A stretch of DNA of 64,000 bases from NCBI GenBank assembly GCA_021413675.1, contig JAIOQA010000108.1:1-64000 (forward strand), written 5' to 3'. The notes below the pieces were generated by a model. The model saw only the letters and a program-made list of their open reading frames with translations. It was not told the DNA's origin and did no database searches. Within the stretch, counting starts at the first letter, position 1. Each line of letters opens with the position of its first letter. Both the position numbers and the translations under genes were made by a program. This DNA comes from Deltaproteobacteria bacterium. Its GTDB lineage: Bacteria; Myxococcota_A; Polyangia; Haliangiales; Haliangiaceae. Shown in pieces: positions 48,278-57,432 of the stretch.

Positions 48278-49684
48278 ATGGTGGCGTCGCAGCGGACAGC
48301 GCGGGCGGTCGTGAGGGTGAGTGTCGCGGGCGCCACCGGCACCGGTTTCGTGGTGTCGAAGAACGAGCGCCTGATCCTGACCGCGCGCCACTGCATCACC
48401 GGCGCCGCGGGCGGCGTACTCGCTACGGCATCGCTCTACTTTTACGATCCGTCGTCGGGCGTAGAGGCGGTGGACATCCGCAGCGCAACCAGCACCGCAA
48501 CCGTCGTCGCGGTCGGGGCCACGCAGGCCGATGACTGGGCGCTGTTGAAGTCCGATGACGCGTTGCCAGCGTGGTGCACCGAGCTGACGCCACTGGCCGC
48601 GCCTGTCGCGGCAGGCGCAACGTGGTCCACGTTCGGGTTCCTCGACAACGGCAACCGCGGCTGGCCGCTCGACGGGTACATACGATTCGGCGGCGCGGTG
48701 CCTCTGATCCACGACGGAACCGTCCAGGGTCAAGCGATCTGGGGCGTGTCGGGTGGACCGCTAGTAATTGAGGAGCACGTGGTGGGCATCATCATCCGCG
48801 CCGATCGCACCTCGCACGGCGTCGCGACCAGCGGCCAACTCTACGTGCTGCCACTGCAGAGGTGTGCGCCCGCTCTCGCCGCCCAGGTCCGCATCGAACC
48901 CGACCCGCCGTTCCTCGGGCACACCGCGTCACAGGTCGAAAAGGGCGATGGCCTCCCAGATGTCGCGCGCAAAGTCTGGAAGTTCGCCGCAGACGACCCG
49001 CTGCACGGCGTAGCGGTTCTAGCTCGCCTGATCGCGCGCTGGCTGCTGCCACGCCACGTGCACGGCGCGTTCCAGGTCACCCAGTGGGCGAACCTTCCGG
49101 AGCCGCAGGCCCGCGAGGTAACACGATACGCGGCGTGCCAGTGGTTCCCGCGCGAGGCCGTGCGCGAACTCAACGATCGCCTCGTCGGTCCCGGTTCACG
49201 CCTGATCTCGATCTCGATCGACCTCGAGCTGCTTGCCCAGTTCGTGCGCCGCGCCGGTTTCGAGCGCTCCGCGAGCATCGCGTGGCACGAGGGCTGCCTC
49301 GGCATCACTTGGATCCCCGGCCAACCAATCGCGGACCTGACCCGCGAGCTCGCGAACGAGATATTCGCGAAGTTGGGCACGATGCCATCGAATCCCGACG
49401 ACATCGTCGCTTCGGCAGCGGCCTCGCTCGTCGCTTGGAGCAAGGTGGACATCGAGGAGCGGTTCCCCGAATGCCTATGGGCTGTGCTCCCCGATGACGC
49501 CGGTGCCGAGGCGCTGATCGCAGTGAGCGACGCGTTTCCCGAGCTCGCAGTGTTCGTGCGGACCGCATGCCCGCCTGCGACCCCACTTCAGGCCGCGATC
49601 GACGGCATCGCAAAGAACCACGCGAGCGATTTCACGTGGGCAGAGATGCAGCTGGCCAAGCGATTCCCGAGGAGCCGATCATGA
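48278..49684 (+). CDS. Trypsin-like serine protease with C-terminal effector-associated region
   Basis: 468 aa. The trypsin-fold domain covers about 10-195 with catalytic triad His38 (LILTARHCITG), Asp86 (ADDWALLKSDD) and Ser158 (WGVSGGPLV). Without a signal peptide it should be cytoplasmic, as in conflict systems. A second region (about 225-468) of helices (DPLHGVAVLARLIARWLLPR, SISIDLELLAQFVRRAGFER, ADLTRELANEIFAKLGTMPS, IDGIAKNHASDFTWAEMQLA) resembles small death-like effector-associated adaptors that recruit partners. ATG 48278 follows TATACT; its stop overlaps the ATPase start (ATGA). The upstream frame extension to 47507 is antisense of the membrane gene and rejected. Confidence 0.88.
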   Translation: MVASQRTARAVVRVSVAGATGTGFVVSKNERLILTARHCITGAAGGVLATASLYFYDPSSGVEAVDIRSATSTATVVAVGATQADDWALLKSDDALPAWCTELTPLAAPVAAGATWSTFGFLDNGNRGWPLDGYIRFGGAVPLIHDGTVQGQAIWGVSGGPLVIEEHVVGIIIRADRTSHGVATSGQLYVLPLQRCAPALAAQVRIEPDPPFLGHTASQVEKGDGLPDVARKVWKFAADDPLHGVAVLARLIARWLLPRHVHGAFQVTQWANLPEPQAREVTRYAACQWFPREAVRELNDRLVGPGSRLISISIDLELLAQFVRRAGFERSASIAWHEGCLGITWIPGQPIADLTRELANEIFAKLGTMPSNPDDIVASAAASLVAWSKVDIEERFPECLWAVLPDDAGAEALIAVSDAFPELAVFVRTACPPATPLQAAIDGIAKNHASDFTWAEMQLAKRFPRSRS

Positions 49685-50634
49685 CGAGAGCGTTCATCCC
49701 GTCGGAGCACACCCTGCGTGCGCGTCCGCCTGAGGTCCAGCCGTACCTGACCACGAAGGACATCGAACTCGCGGTCAATGTCGCGATCGCTTGCGATAGG
49801 CCACTGCTTCTGCTCGGTCCGTCGGGCTCGGGCAAGTCGACCCTGGCCCGCTTCGTCGCCTGGTGTCTCGGGAGCACCTACGTCGAACACGTCATCACGT
49901 CGCGGACCGCTGCGGAAGATCTCAAGTGGCGATTCGACGCCGTTCGCCGGCTGCACGCGGCGCAAGCCCAGAAGCCCGATGAGCCGGTCGGCGGCGCGCA
50001 TGACCGGCGCTTCACCTCGCCAGGCGTGCTGTGGGAAGCGTTCGATCCAACCGGCGCCGCCACGCTGCGTGCGCTCGCGCCCGCGAGTCACACGATGCCC
50101 GCGCGCGTGCCGAATCGCGCGGGCTATGGCGACACGGGCACGGTCGTCCTTCTCGATGAAATCGACAAGGCCGACCCCGATGTCCCCAACGACCTACTCG
50201 TCACTCTCGACGCGCGATGGTTTCAGTGCACGGATCTCGACGAGCCCGTCAGCGCGTCCGCCGACCGCAAGATCCTCGTCATGATCACCAGCAACGAGGA
50301 ACGCGAACTGCCGCGCGCGTTCGTCCGCCGCTGCATCGTGTTGCGACTGACGCCGCACTCAAACGACGAGCGGCGAGCCATCGCCGAGCGACATCACCCA
50401 GGAGTGTCGCAGTACCTGCTCGACCGGATCGACCGGGTCTTCGAGCGTGTCAAGGACTGGGCCAAAACGGCCAGCGCGGCCGCGCCGAGCACTGCCGAGT
50501 ACCTCGACGCGGTAAAGGCCTGCCTCGAGCTCGACTTCCCAATCGCGGCCGCGCCGAGCCCCGCCGACGAACTCGATGCCGCGGTCGAGGCCACGCTGTG
50601 GAAGCAGGGCGCGCGGCCGATGAAGAAGGCATGA
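49681..50634 (+). CDS. MoxR-type AAA+ ATPase of the conflict module
   Basis: The 317-aa AAA+ protein of the MoxR/dynein-related group has Walker A GPSGSGKST (46-54), Walker B VVLLDEIDKAD (about 155-165), sensor 1 VMITSNEER, and Arg finger RAFVRRCI. A C-terminal lid follows (SQYLLDRIDRVFERVKDW). These ATPases remodel proteins through a partner with a vWA domain. Here the next gene, one base away (stop TGA, C, then GTG), is the giant vWA-like protein. It is coupled to the protease by ATGA. All motor residues are intact, so ATP hydrolysis is expected. Confidence 0.92.
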   Translation: MTRAFIPSEHTLRARPPEVQPYLTTKDIELAVNVAIACDRPLLLLGPSGSGKSTLARFVAWCLGSTYVEHVITSRTAAEDLKWRFDAVRRLHAAQAQKPDEPVGGAHDRRFTSPGVLWEAFDPTGAATLRALAPASHTMPARVPNRAGYGDTGTVVLLDEIDKADPDVPNDLLVTLDARWFQCTDLDEPVSASADRKILVMITSNEERELPRAFVRRCIVLRLTPHSNDERRAIAERHHPGVSQYLLDRIDRVFERVKDWAKTASAAAPSTAEYLDAVKACLELDFPIAAAPSPADELDAAVEATLWKQGARPMKKA

Positions 50635-50635
50635 C

Positions 50636-53600
50636 GTGCGTCCCGAGGTCGGCTTTGCAGATCTGGTGCGAGCGATTCACGCGTTGGGCGCCACGCGCCC
50701 GGCCGACGCGCACGCGATCGCCGAGCTGACGCTTCCGTCTGCGAGCCGCGACCCGACCGCAGAACCTGCCCCCCGACCAGCGCCACTACCCTCGCCGGTG
50801 CGCCCGCGCGCGCGCGAGGCGCCACCGCGGCCGCCGCTGCCCCCACCGACGCCAATCGACGCGCCGTCAGCGCTACCGATCGACACGCCGATCGGCGCGC
50901 CAGTATCACCGCCCGGGCCAGCAGCGACAGGCGAGGGGCTCTTGATCACGGAGCTGCCGAGGCGTACGCGCGCGCGCAAGCCGACGAGCGCCGAACCGAT
51001 CGAGATCGACGGCGGGGCACGCGACTGGGGCGCACTGCTCGCGCCGATGATCGAGCCACGGCTAGCGCGCGCGACCCTCGGGGCGCTAGTCGGCCGAACG
51101 CTCGACGATGGGCCGCTCGACGTCGCTGCGACCATCGCGATCATCGCGCGCAACCAGCCGATCCGTCGCGTCCCGCGGCGACGCGTGCGAACGCTGCGCT
51201 ACGGAGCGCAGCTCTTGGTCGACGCACGCGAGGGCATGCAGGCGTTCGCGAGCGACACGGCCGATGTCGAGCGACGGCTCCGCGACGTCGTCGGGCGCGA
51301 CAGCGTTGAGGTTCGGCGCTTTCGCATCGTTCGCAGTCCAGACCCAAGCGAGCGCGCCACACTCCACACCCGCGGCCATGCGCCGACGTGGACGCGCCAT
51401 GCCGCGCCCGGACCCGGCACGCCAGTGCTGGTGCTGACCGATCTCGGGCTCTCCGAGGGCGGGCTGCGCGTGGAGGAAGAGGCGGCGTGGCTCGAGTTCG
51501 CGACCACACTCACCCACGGTGGCTCACCACTTTTGATGCTGACGCCGTGTCCGCCCGAGCTGTGGCCGGTTGCGCTCGCGGCCGTCGCGAAACTCGTGCA
51601 GTGGGATCGCGCCACCGCGCGACCGCGGACGCCCCCGGCGCGGGCCGAGATCGTCGACGATCCGGAGACCGAAGACGAGCTCACTTCGTTCGCGCGCACG
51701 CATCCGAACACATACGAGCTCGCGCGGCTGGTAGCGCTCACGTCGCGCTGCGAGCCGGCACTATTGCGGGCGCTGCGCCGTCAGGGGCTGCCGCACACCG
51801 ACGCATGGATCGAGGGCTTGCTCTGGTCGTCAGCGCTGGTCGAGGCTCGTTCTCTCGCCGGCCTGCGGCTGCGCGCCGACGTGACGCGCGAGCTGCTCGC
51901 TACCTGGCGCGGAGGGCCGCAGCTCGAAGCCGCCCGACTGACTATCGCGAACGCGCACGCGGGTGCGCCGCGGGTGATCCAGCTACACGAGGAGCTCATT
52001 GCGGCCTTAGTTCGCGACGACGAGAACGCGCGCCGCCAAGCCGAGCAAACGCTCGCGCGCATCACCGCCGCTCTGACGGCGTCGGAACGCGACCCCGACG
52101 CATTGTCGCGCTGGGCGCTGCACGTGCTGCGCCGACTGCCAGCGTCTATTGTCACCCAGCCGGCCGGGTTTTCGCTCGCGCTTGCCGCCGGGCCAATCGG
52201 CGAAGCGCTGATCCCTCCAGGCGTGCACCCACTGTCCATACTCGACGCCGGAATCGACGTCGATGACGAGAACGGGATCGTGTTCGATCCGCGATCGCGA
52301 GCAGAGGCCTCGATCGCGCGCGTGCGCCTCGGCGTTCGCGGCATCGGCGAGTTCGCGCGCTTCGAAGTACTCGCTCCGAATGCGCCTATGGCGGCGGTCG
52401 AGATCGCCGCGGCCGACACGCGACCCGCGCTGATCGAGGTGCAAATCGCGGACACGCCACCGGTACTGGTCGCGTGCGGAGACGAAGCAGTCAATATCCG
52501 TTGGCCAGACGGGCCACTCGTCGCGTACGCACTCGACGGGCGGGGCTGGCGGCTGACGCGGGCGCGGGAGATAGCGCTGCCACCACCATGGTCATCGATC
52601 GTCTCCACCGGCGCGGCCGCCTCACGTGCGTTCGGGTATGTCGCGTCGCCACACTTCGTGGTGGTTCTCGCCAACGCGGCCGATCCCGACCGCATCGAGC
52701 CGATCGAGGTACGGATCGACGGTGTCACCCAGCTCGCGACGCTCGCGATCCACGACGCCAGCAGCGGGGTTGCAGTGCTGATGCTTCGCGAAGAAGCCGC
52801 AGTGACGCCGCTCGCGTTCGCGATCGCGGGATTGAGACTCGGCGGCGGCGTGCTCGCGCTCGCTCCGGATGGGCGGAGCCACGCCCACGTGGTGCCGACT
52901 GACGCGGACTGGTCGTACGGCGCCATCTCGGATCCCACAGTCTTCGCGCTCACACCTGGCCTACCGGTCATCGGCCAAGGCGGCATCGTCGGGCTACTCG
53001 GCGATCTCCGCACAACAAGGGACGGCAAGGTAGAGCGCACGATTGCCGGAAGGTTCACGACAGTCGCAACCGTGCGCGATGCCGATGTCGGCGCAAAGGA
53101 ACTGGAGGCACTCGCGTCACTCGTGTTGCGGGGAGATGTCAACGGCGAGTGGCGCAACATCGAGGAATCGTCGAAGCGACTGCTAGCTGGGCGCGGGCTG
53201 GCTGATGCCGCCCTCCACCAATCCGCGTGCGGGCCACAGGCTAGTCGAGCAGCTGCCCTTATGTGGTGGGCGAGTCGTCCGTCGCGCCACGCGGTGCCTC
53301 ACGCGCTCGCCGCCCTCGACCAGGCCGAGAGCGACATCTACCGACGCATCGCGATTTCAGCGCTCGAGGCACTAGCCCGCCGCAACCTACTCGATGCGGT
53401 CGGCGCGCGTCGGGCGCTCGCGCGACTTGACGTGATCTCGCGTAACCAAGCGCAACACGTTCACGGGGAGCAGATCGCGGTCCTGCACGATATGCTAACG
53501 CCACTAACAGCCAAAGACGCCGAAGCGCGGTTGCCGTATCACGTCGTGCCGCGTTTCGTGTCACAGCGCGCGCTCGCGCAACTCGTGGAGCGGGTGCGCG

Positions 53601-55789
53601 GCCCAACACGCGTGCTCGCGTTGACCGGCGGCATCGATGGATCGATGCGCCTCGGCATCGCCCGACACGTCGCGCAAAGCATCGGAGCCCCCCTCACCAT
53701 ACTGTGGTCGTTCCGAATTGCCAGCTTCGACGCGTTCTGCGAGCACCTTGCCGGTGTGCTCGGTATGGCCGAGTCGTCATCTCTCGAGGACCTCGCCACC
53801 GCCGCCGCCGCCGCGGATGCGACGATTCTGCTCGACCGCCCTGACATCGTGTACGAGGACCAGGACGCGCCCGCGCCTGCCATCATCCCTTTCATCCGCG
53901 CATTTGCACTCGCCGCCCGGGGACACTGCGTGATCGCGTGGCCAAGCGATCGTCGCCACCTACCATCAAGCGACGCTGTTGCCCTTCTGACACTCGACGG
54001 GTTCCCTGTCGAAGAAGCAGTTCGGGATCACCTCGCGGTCGAGGTCAGAACCAAGGTCGACTTGATGCGCTGGGTCCAAGAACTCGCCGCCTGGGGACAG
54101 ATCGCTGCGACAGCCGCATTGGTTCGCTACTTGGTGCACGAGTGGTTGCCACTGGACGTAGGCGGTCCGCTGCGCGACCAAGCGATCGATTGCTGGACCT
54201 CGCTGCGTGGCTGGCTCGAGTATCCCGCGCCCCTTGAACGGGACGTCGCTACGGCGTTCGCATCGAAGACCGTGGGACCAGACGCGCCTCCAACGATCGT
54301 GCGGTTTGCGCGAGTCTGGCTTGAGCTCGTTCCGACGCTCACTCCGCCTGCATCCAACGACCCTACTGACCTCGCGCTCTGGACCTCATCACTTGCCCGT
54401 GTCATTGCGACGGTCGCTTCTTTCGATGAGCTTGTCCCGCCTTGGTCGCCGCCCAAGGTCAGGCTTCAGGACGCGATTCGCGACGCGTATCGAGGCACGC
54501 CCGCCGGTGCTGATATTTGTGATGTTGTGTTCGCATTCGAGACCCAGCGGGCCGGCGCGCTCGTGCCGTCCCTTTCGGGCATCATCGGCGACCGTCACAT
54601 CACGATCGTGGCAGACGACAAACTCGCGGCGCATGTCGCGCCCGATGAGGCTCGCCGGATACGTGATCAATGGCGCCTCGGCTCGATCGGCACAGTCGGC
54701 GACGTACGCGTGCGGTGGATCGCCGAGCGCGACCCGTTTCCCGTGTCCGACGATCGGCAGAAGGGCCGCTGGGGCGGCCTACCGGAGGCTAACGGCCGCG
54801 TCGTTACCGCGACACTGCGCGGCCTCAACTCCGATTGGTTCGCTGTGCTCGTTGAGGTCGCGGCACGCCCCGGCGCCCCCCCGATAGTCGCGCCGGTGCG
54901 CTTGCACCTGCACGAAAGCTTCCCCGACGAGGTCGTCGAGATGAACGTGAGCAACGGTATCGCGCGCTTCGAGACCTCGGCGTGGGGTGCCTTCACGCTC
55001 GGGGTCGAGTGCGACAAAGGGGCGACGCAGCTTGAGCTAGATCTCGCCGATCTGCGCGGGATCGACGATACCTTCCGAAATGATGGGCGCGCGAATCCTG
55101 CAGTGCCCGCACCATCCGTCCACTCGATTGGGGTCGCGCTGCCGCTCGGGTATGGCAGCAAATGGACATACGCGCCGATCAAGCACAAGGCGCGCAAACA
55201 GGTGATGCGGGTGGCCGAACACGTCGTACACTCGGGAGGCACGATCGCCGCGCACCTTGAGAACTTCATCGCCCGGCGCAGCTCCAACGCCGCCGACCAC
55301 GTTTGGCTCCTGACCCGTGGCGACGGTGCGTACTTTGCGATAGCTGAGCCCAATCGCGCCACCCTCGCACGGCTGCAGGCGCGAGACGACGAACTGCTCG
55401 ACCTGATGATCGCCGAGCACCTCTATGTACGGCTGCCCGCGCGCGCCGGGTCGAGCTTCGCGAACGCCTATTGCACAATCCGCGTCGAGTCAGCGGCGTT
55501 CCGCGAGGTTCGCGTGAAGGGCCTGCGCTGTCGCACGGTCGTCTACGATCTGATCCAGGAGTGGCCGGCGGGCGAGGTGAGGGTCTCGCTCGCGCCCAAC
55601 GTCGGCATACTATCCGTCACCGATATCAAAGGTCTGGGCTGGCAACTTGACGCTGTTGCGACCAGCAAGAGAAAGGAGCCAGCGACACCTGGCGTCAAGC
55701 ATCCCACACCATCAAAGAAGTCGCCCATCGGGACGCGGTCCGCCAAGGGCCCCAGCGCCCAGAAGAAGAAGCCACCCAACTCCCCCTAG
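50636..55789 (+). CDS. 1717-aa multidomain protein (degenerate vWA-, trypsin- and STAND-like parts)
   Basis: Giant protein without signal or membrane segment. A Pro-rich linker spans about 45-95. A vWA-like domain lies at about 185-310 (YGAQLLVDAREGM, PVLVLTDLGLSEGG, GGSPLLMLTP) whose metal site DxSxS is DAREG. A helical region covers about 350-520. A beta domain at about 655-800 has the layout of a trypsin (YVASPHFVVVLANA, SGVAVLMLREE, LTPGLPVIGQGGIVG) with all three catalytic residues lost. A degenerate P-loop-like segment TGGIDGSMRLGIARHVA with TILLDRPD lies at about 985-1150, like an inactive STAND NTPase. A C-terminal domain (LPLGYGSKWTYAPI, about 1490-1640) and a Lys/Pro-rich tail follow. 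It is probably the scaffold of the MoxR system. GTG 50636 is one base after the ATPase stop. Its stop TAG lies in the CTAG target of the following IS. Confidence 0.82.
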   Translation: MRPEVGFADLVRAIHALGATRPADAHAIAELTLPSASRDPTAEPAPRPAPLPSPVRPRAREAPPRPPLPPPTPIDAPSALPIDTPIGAPVSPPGPAATGEGLLITELPRRTRARKPTSAEPIEIDGGARDWGALLAPMIEPRLARATLGALVGRTLDDGPLDVAATIAIIARNQPIRRVPRRRVRTLRYGAQLLVDAREGMQAFASDTADVERRLRDVVGRDSVEVRRFRIVRSPDPSERATLHTRGHAPTWTRHAAPGPGTPVLVLTDLGLSEGGLRVEEEAAWLEFATTLTHGGSPLLMLTPCPPELWPVALAAVAKLVQWDRATARPRTPPARAEIVDDPETEDELTSFARTHPNTYELARLVALTSRCEPALLRALRRQGLPHTDAWIEGLLWSSALVEARSLAGLRLRADVTRELLATWRGGPQLEAARLTIANAHAGAPRVIQLHEELIAALVRDDENARRQAEQTLARITAALTASERDPDALSRWALHVLRRLPASIVTQPAGFSLALAAGPIGEALIPPGVHPLSILDAGIDVDDENGIVFDPRSRAEASIARVRLGVRGIGEFARFEVLAPNAPMAAVEIAAADTRPALIEVQIADTPPVLVACGDEAVNIRWPDGPLVAYALDGRGWRLTRAREIALPPPWSSIVSTGAAASRAFGYVASPHFVVVLANAADPDRIEPIEVRIDGVTQLATLAIHDASSGVAVLMLREEAAVTPLAFAIAGLRLGGGVLALAPDGRSHAHVVPTDADWSYGAISDPTVFALTPGLPVIGQGGIVGLLGDLRTTRDGKVERTIAGRFTTVATVRDADVGAKELEALASLVLRGDVNGEWRNIEESSKRLLAGRGLADAALHQSACGPQASRAAALMWWASRPSRHAVPHALAALDQAESDIYRRIAISALEALARRNLLDAVGARRALARLDVISRNQAQHVHGEQIAVLHDMLTPLTAKDAEARLPYHVVPRFVSQRALAQLVERVRGPTRVLALTGGIDGSMRLGIARHVAQSIGAPLTILWSFRIASFDAFCEHLAGVLGMAESSSLEDLATAAAAADATILLDRPDIVYEDQDAPAPAIIPFIRAFALAARGHCVIAWPSDRRHLPSSDAVALLTLDGFPVEEAVRDHLAVEVRTKVDLMRWVQELAAWGQIAATAALVRYLVHEWLPLDVGGPLRDQAIDCWTSLRGWLEYPAPLERDVATAFASKTVGPDAPPTIVRFARVWLELVPTLTPPASNDPTDLALWTSSLARVIATVASFDELVPPWSPPKVRLQDAIRDAYRGTPAGADICDVVFAFETQRAGALVPSLSGIIGDRHITIVADDKLAAHVAPDEARRIRDQWRLGSIGTVGDVRVRWIAERDPFPVSDDRQKGRWGGLPEANGRVVTATLRGLNSDWFAVLVEVAARPGAPPIVAPVRLHLHESFPDEVVEMNVSNGIARFETSAWGAFTLGVECDKGATQLELDLADLRGIDDTFRNDGRANPAVPAPSVHSIGVALPLGYGSKWTYAPIKHKARKQVMRVAEHVVHSGGTIAAHLENFIARRSSNAADHVWLLTRGDGAYFAIAEPNRATLARLQARDDELLDLMIAEHLYVRLPARAGSSFANAYCTIRVESAAFREVRVKGLRCRTVVYDLIQEWPAGEVRVSLAPNVGILSVTDIKGLGWQLDAVATSKRKEPATPGVKHPTPSKKSPIGTRSAKGPSAQKKKPPNSP

Positions 55790-57286
55790 GAGCCTGGCCC
55801 CGTAAGGGCCAGGCTGTCGTCGGACTCCAGGCGCCTGGCATCGGGCCCTCAGGCGCCGACCGCTACGCGGCGGCCGCGAGGAGCTTGCGAAGGTTGTGCG
55901 CGGTGGCGACGAGGCGCCATTCGCCGCGGACCTTGGCGAGCCCTCGCAGCAGGAAGCGCCCGAATCCGAGCGCCGCCTTGATCTGCCCGAACACGGGTTC
56001 GACGATCTGTTTGCGCAAGCGGTAGCGGCTGCGACGTCCGGCGCGGCGGAGCTTCTGCTCCATCGCATGGATGCGCGATCCGACCGGCCATGTTCGTCGG
56101 GACTCCTTGGGTTTGCCGTCGCTGTGGCGCAGGCGTCCCGTCGCGATGTAGGGCACGACGTGGCGCCGGGCGCAGGCCACGAGGTTGGCATCCGAGAGGT
56201 AGCCGTAGTCCGCCGACAGCTCGCGTGCTTGTCGGCCCGTGTTCGCGCGGATCTGCGCCAGCATCTCGTCGAGGAACTCGACGTCGTTCTGCGCCGCGTA
56301 CACCTCGGTCGCCACGATGACCTGCCGCTCACCGTCGACGGCCGCCTGCGCGTTGTAGCCCTGGACGTAGCCGTCGCGCGTCTTGACGATGCGACTCTCC
56401 GGATCCGTGAAGTTGCGCTGACTATCGTCGCTCGGCGTGCCATCGACGTGATGCTTGGGCCGGGGCGGTGGCGGATCGTCGTCGTCGCGATCCGTTCGCC
56501 GTGCCGCCTCCTCGCGCGCCTCCGCTTCGAGCGCCGCCTTCGCGTCCTCGATCTTGGCGAGCCGCTCCAACTTGTTGGCGACCCAGTCGGGCATCTCGTC
56601 GCCGCGCCGATCGCCGTGCTCCGCCTCCTCGGTCGTGTCCTCGGCCTCGGCGCGCTGGAACCACGACGCGACCTCCTCGCGCAGGCGCGCCTCCGTCTCG
56701 CGCATGCGCTTGTAGCTCATCGCCTTGTGCTTCGACGCGTTCGCCTTGACCTTGGTGCCGTCGAGCGCCACGTGGCCGAGGCGCACGAGCCCGGCGCGGC
56801 TGCACAGCTTGAGCACCTGGACGAACAGCGCGCCGAGCGCATCCAGGTGGCGGCGTCGGAACTTCCCGATCGTGCGGTAGTCCGGCTTCTGCATCGCGGT
56901 TACCGCCATGACATCGAGCCGCTCCTCGCACGCCTTGGCGAGCTTCCGCGACGAGAACAGGCCCTGCGTGTACCCGTAGAGCAAGAGCGCCGTCATCATC
57001 GTCGGGTGATAGGGCGGGTATCCCCGCTCCTCGTCGTACGCCGCGAAGATCGCGCGCAGGTCGAGCTGCGTCCGCACGATCTCGCGGACCAGGTGCGCGG
57101 GGTGTTGCGGCGGCACCAGCTCCTGCACCGACGGTGGCAGCAGCCAGGTCTGCTCGACGTCCCACGGCCGGAAGGTCTTCGCCATGGCCGTACTCGATCA
57201 CAACGCAGCTCCCGTGTCGATCCGGAGAATGCGCGGCCGATCGCCGACCTGGGGCAGGCCGACGGACCGCTTACGGGGCCAGGCTC
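55790..57286. mobile_element. IS1182-type insertion sequence, apparently intact
   Basis: 1497 bp bounded by perfect 17-bp inverted repeats GAGCCTGGCCCCGTAAG (55790-55806) and its complement (57270-57286). CTAG lies on both sides (55786-55789 and 57287-57290) and would be the duplicated target. The left end also forms a perfect 10-bp hairpin AGCCTGGCCC/GGGCCAGGCT at 55791-55815 that the right end lacks. One transposase gene fills the element. The upstream gene's stop is in the left CTAG and the element does not cut it. Confidence 0.92.
55863..57185 (-). CDS. IS1182 family transposase
   Basis: The 440-aa DDE transposase has an N-terminal DUF772-type domain (ERGYPPYHPTMMTALLLYGY, FSSRKLAKACEERLDVM, YRTIGKFRRRHLDALGALF), the first Asp in HVALDGTKVKANASKHKAM, a spacer rich in Glu/Asp, the second Asp in ELSADYGYLSD, and the Glu in the REQIVEPVFGQIK-like segment (RKQIVEPVFGQIKAALGF). 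It ends at about 70 bp inside the left inverted repeat. The reading frame is complete, so the element may be active. It stands on the minus strand of a plus-strand island operon. Confidence 0.94.
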   Translation of the reverse strand: MAKTFRPWDVEQTWLLPPSVQELVPPQHPAHLVREIVRTQLDLRAIFAAYDEERGYPPYHPTMMTALLLYGYTQGLFSSRKLAKACEERLDVMAVTAMQKPDYRTIGKFRRRHLDALGALFVQVLKLCSRAGLVRLGHVALDGTKVKANASKHKAMSYKRMRETEARLREEVASWFQRAEAEDTTEEAEHGDRRGDEMPDWVANKLERLAKIEDAKAALEAEAREEAARRTDRDDDDPPPPRPKHHVDGTPSDDSQRNFTDPESRIVKTRDGYVQGYNAQAAVDGERQVIVATEVYAAQNDVEFLDEMLAQIRANTGRQARELSADYGYLSDANLVACARRHVVPYIATGRLRHSDGKPKESRRTWPVGSRIHAMEQKLRRAGRRSRYRLRKQIVEPVFGQIKAALGFGRFLLRGLAKVRGEWRLVATAHNLRKLLAAAA

Positions 57287-57432
57287 CTAGGCCCTGATCG
57301 ATCCGCACCTTATGGCTTCGTGTCACCCATCCGACGCGATGCGCACTCCGATCCAGTTAGCAAGTTTCAGCAAGCACACAACCTGCATCCGTTGTTCGCT
57401 CGAGCGCTCCGCAGGCACCATACCGATCGAAC

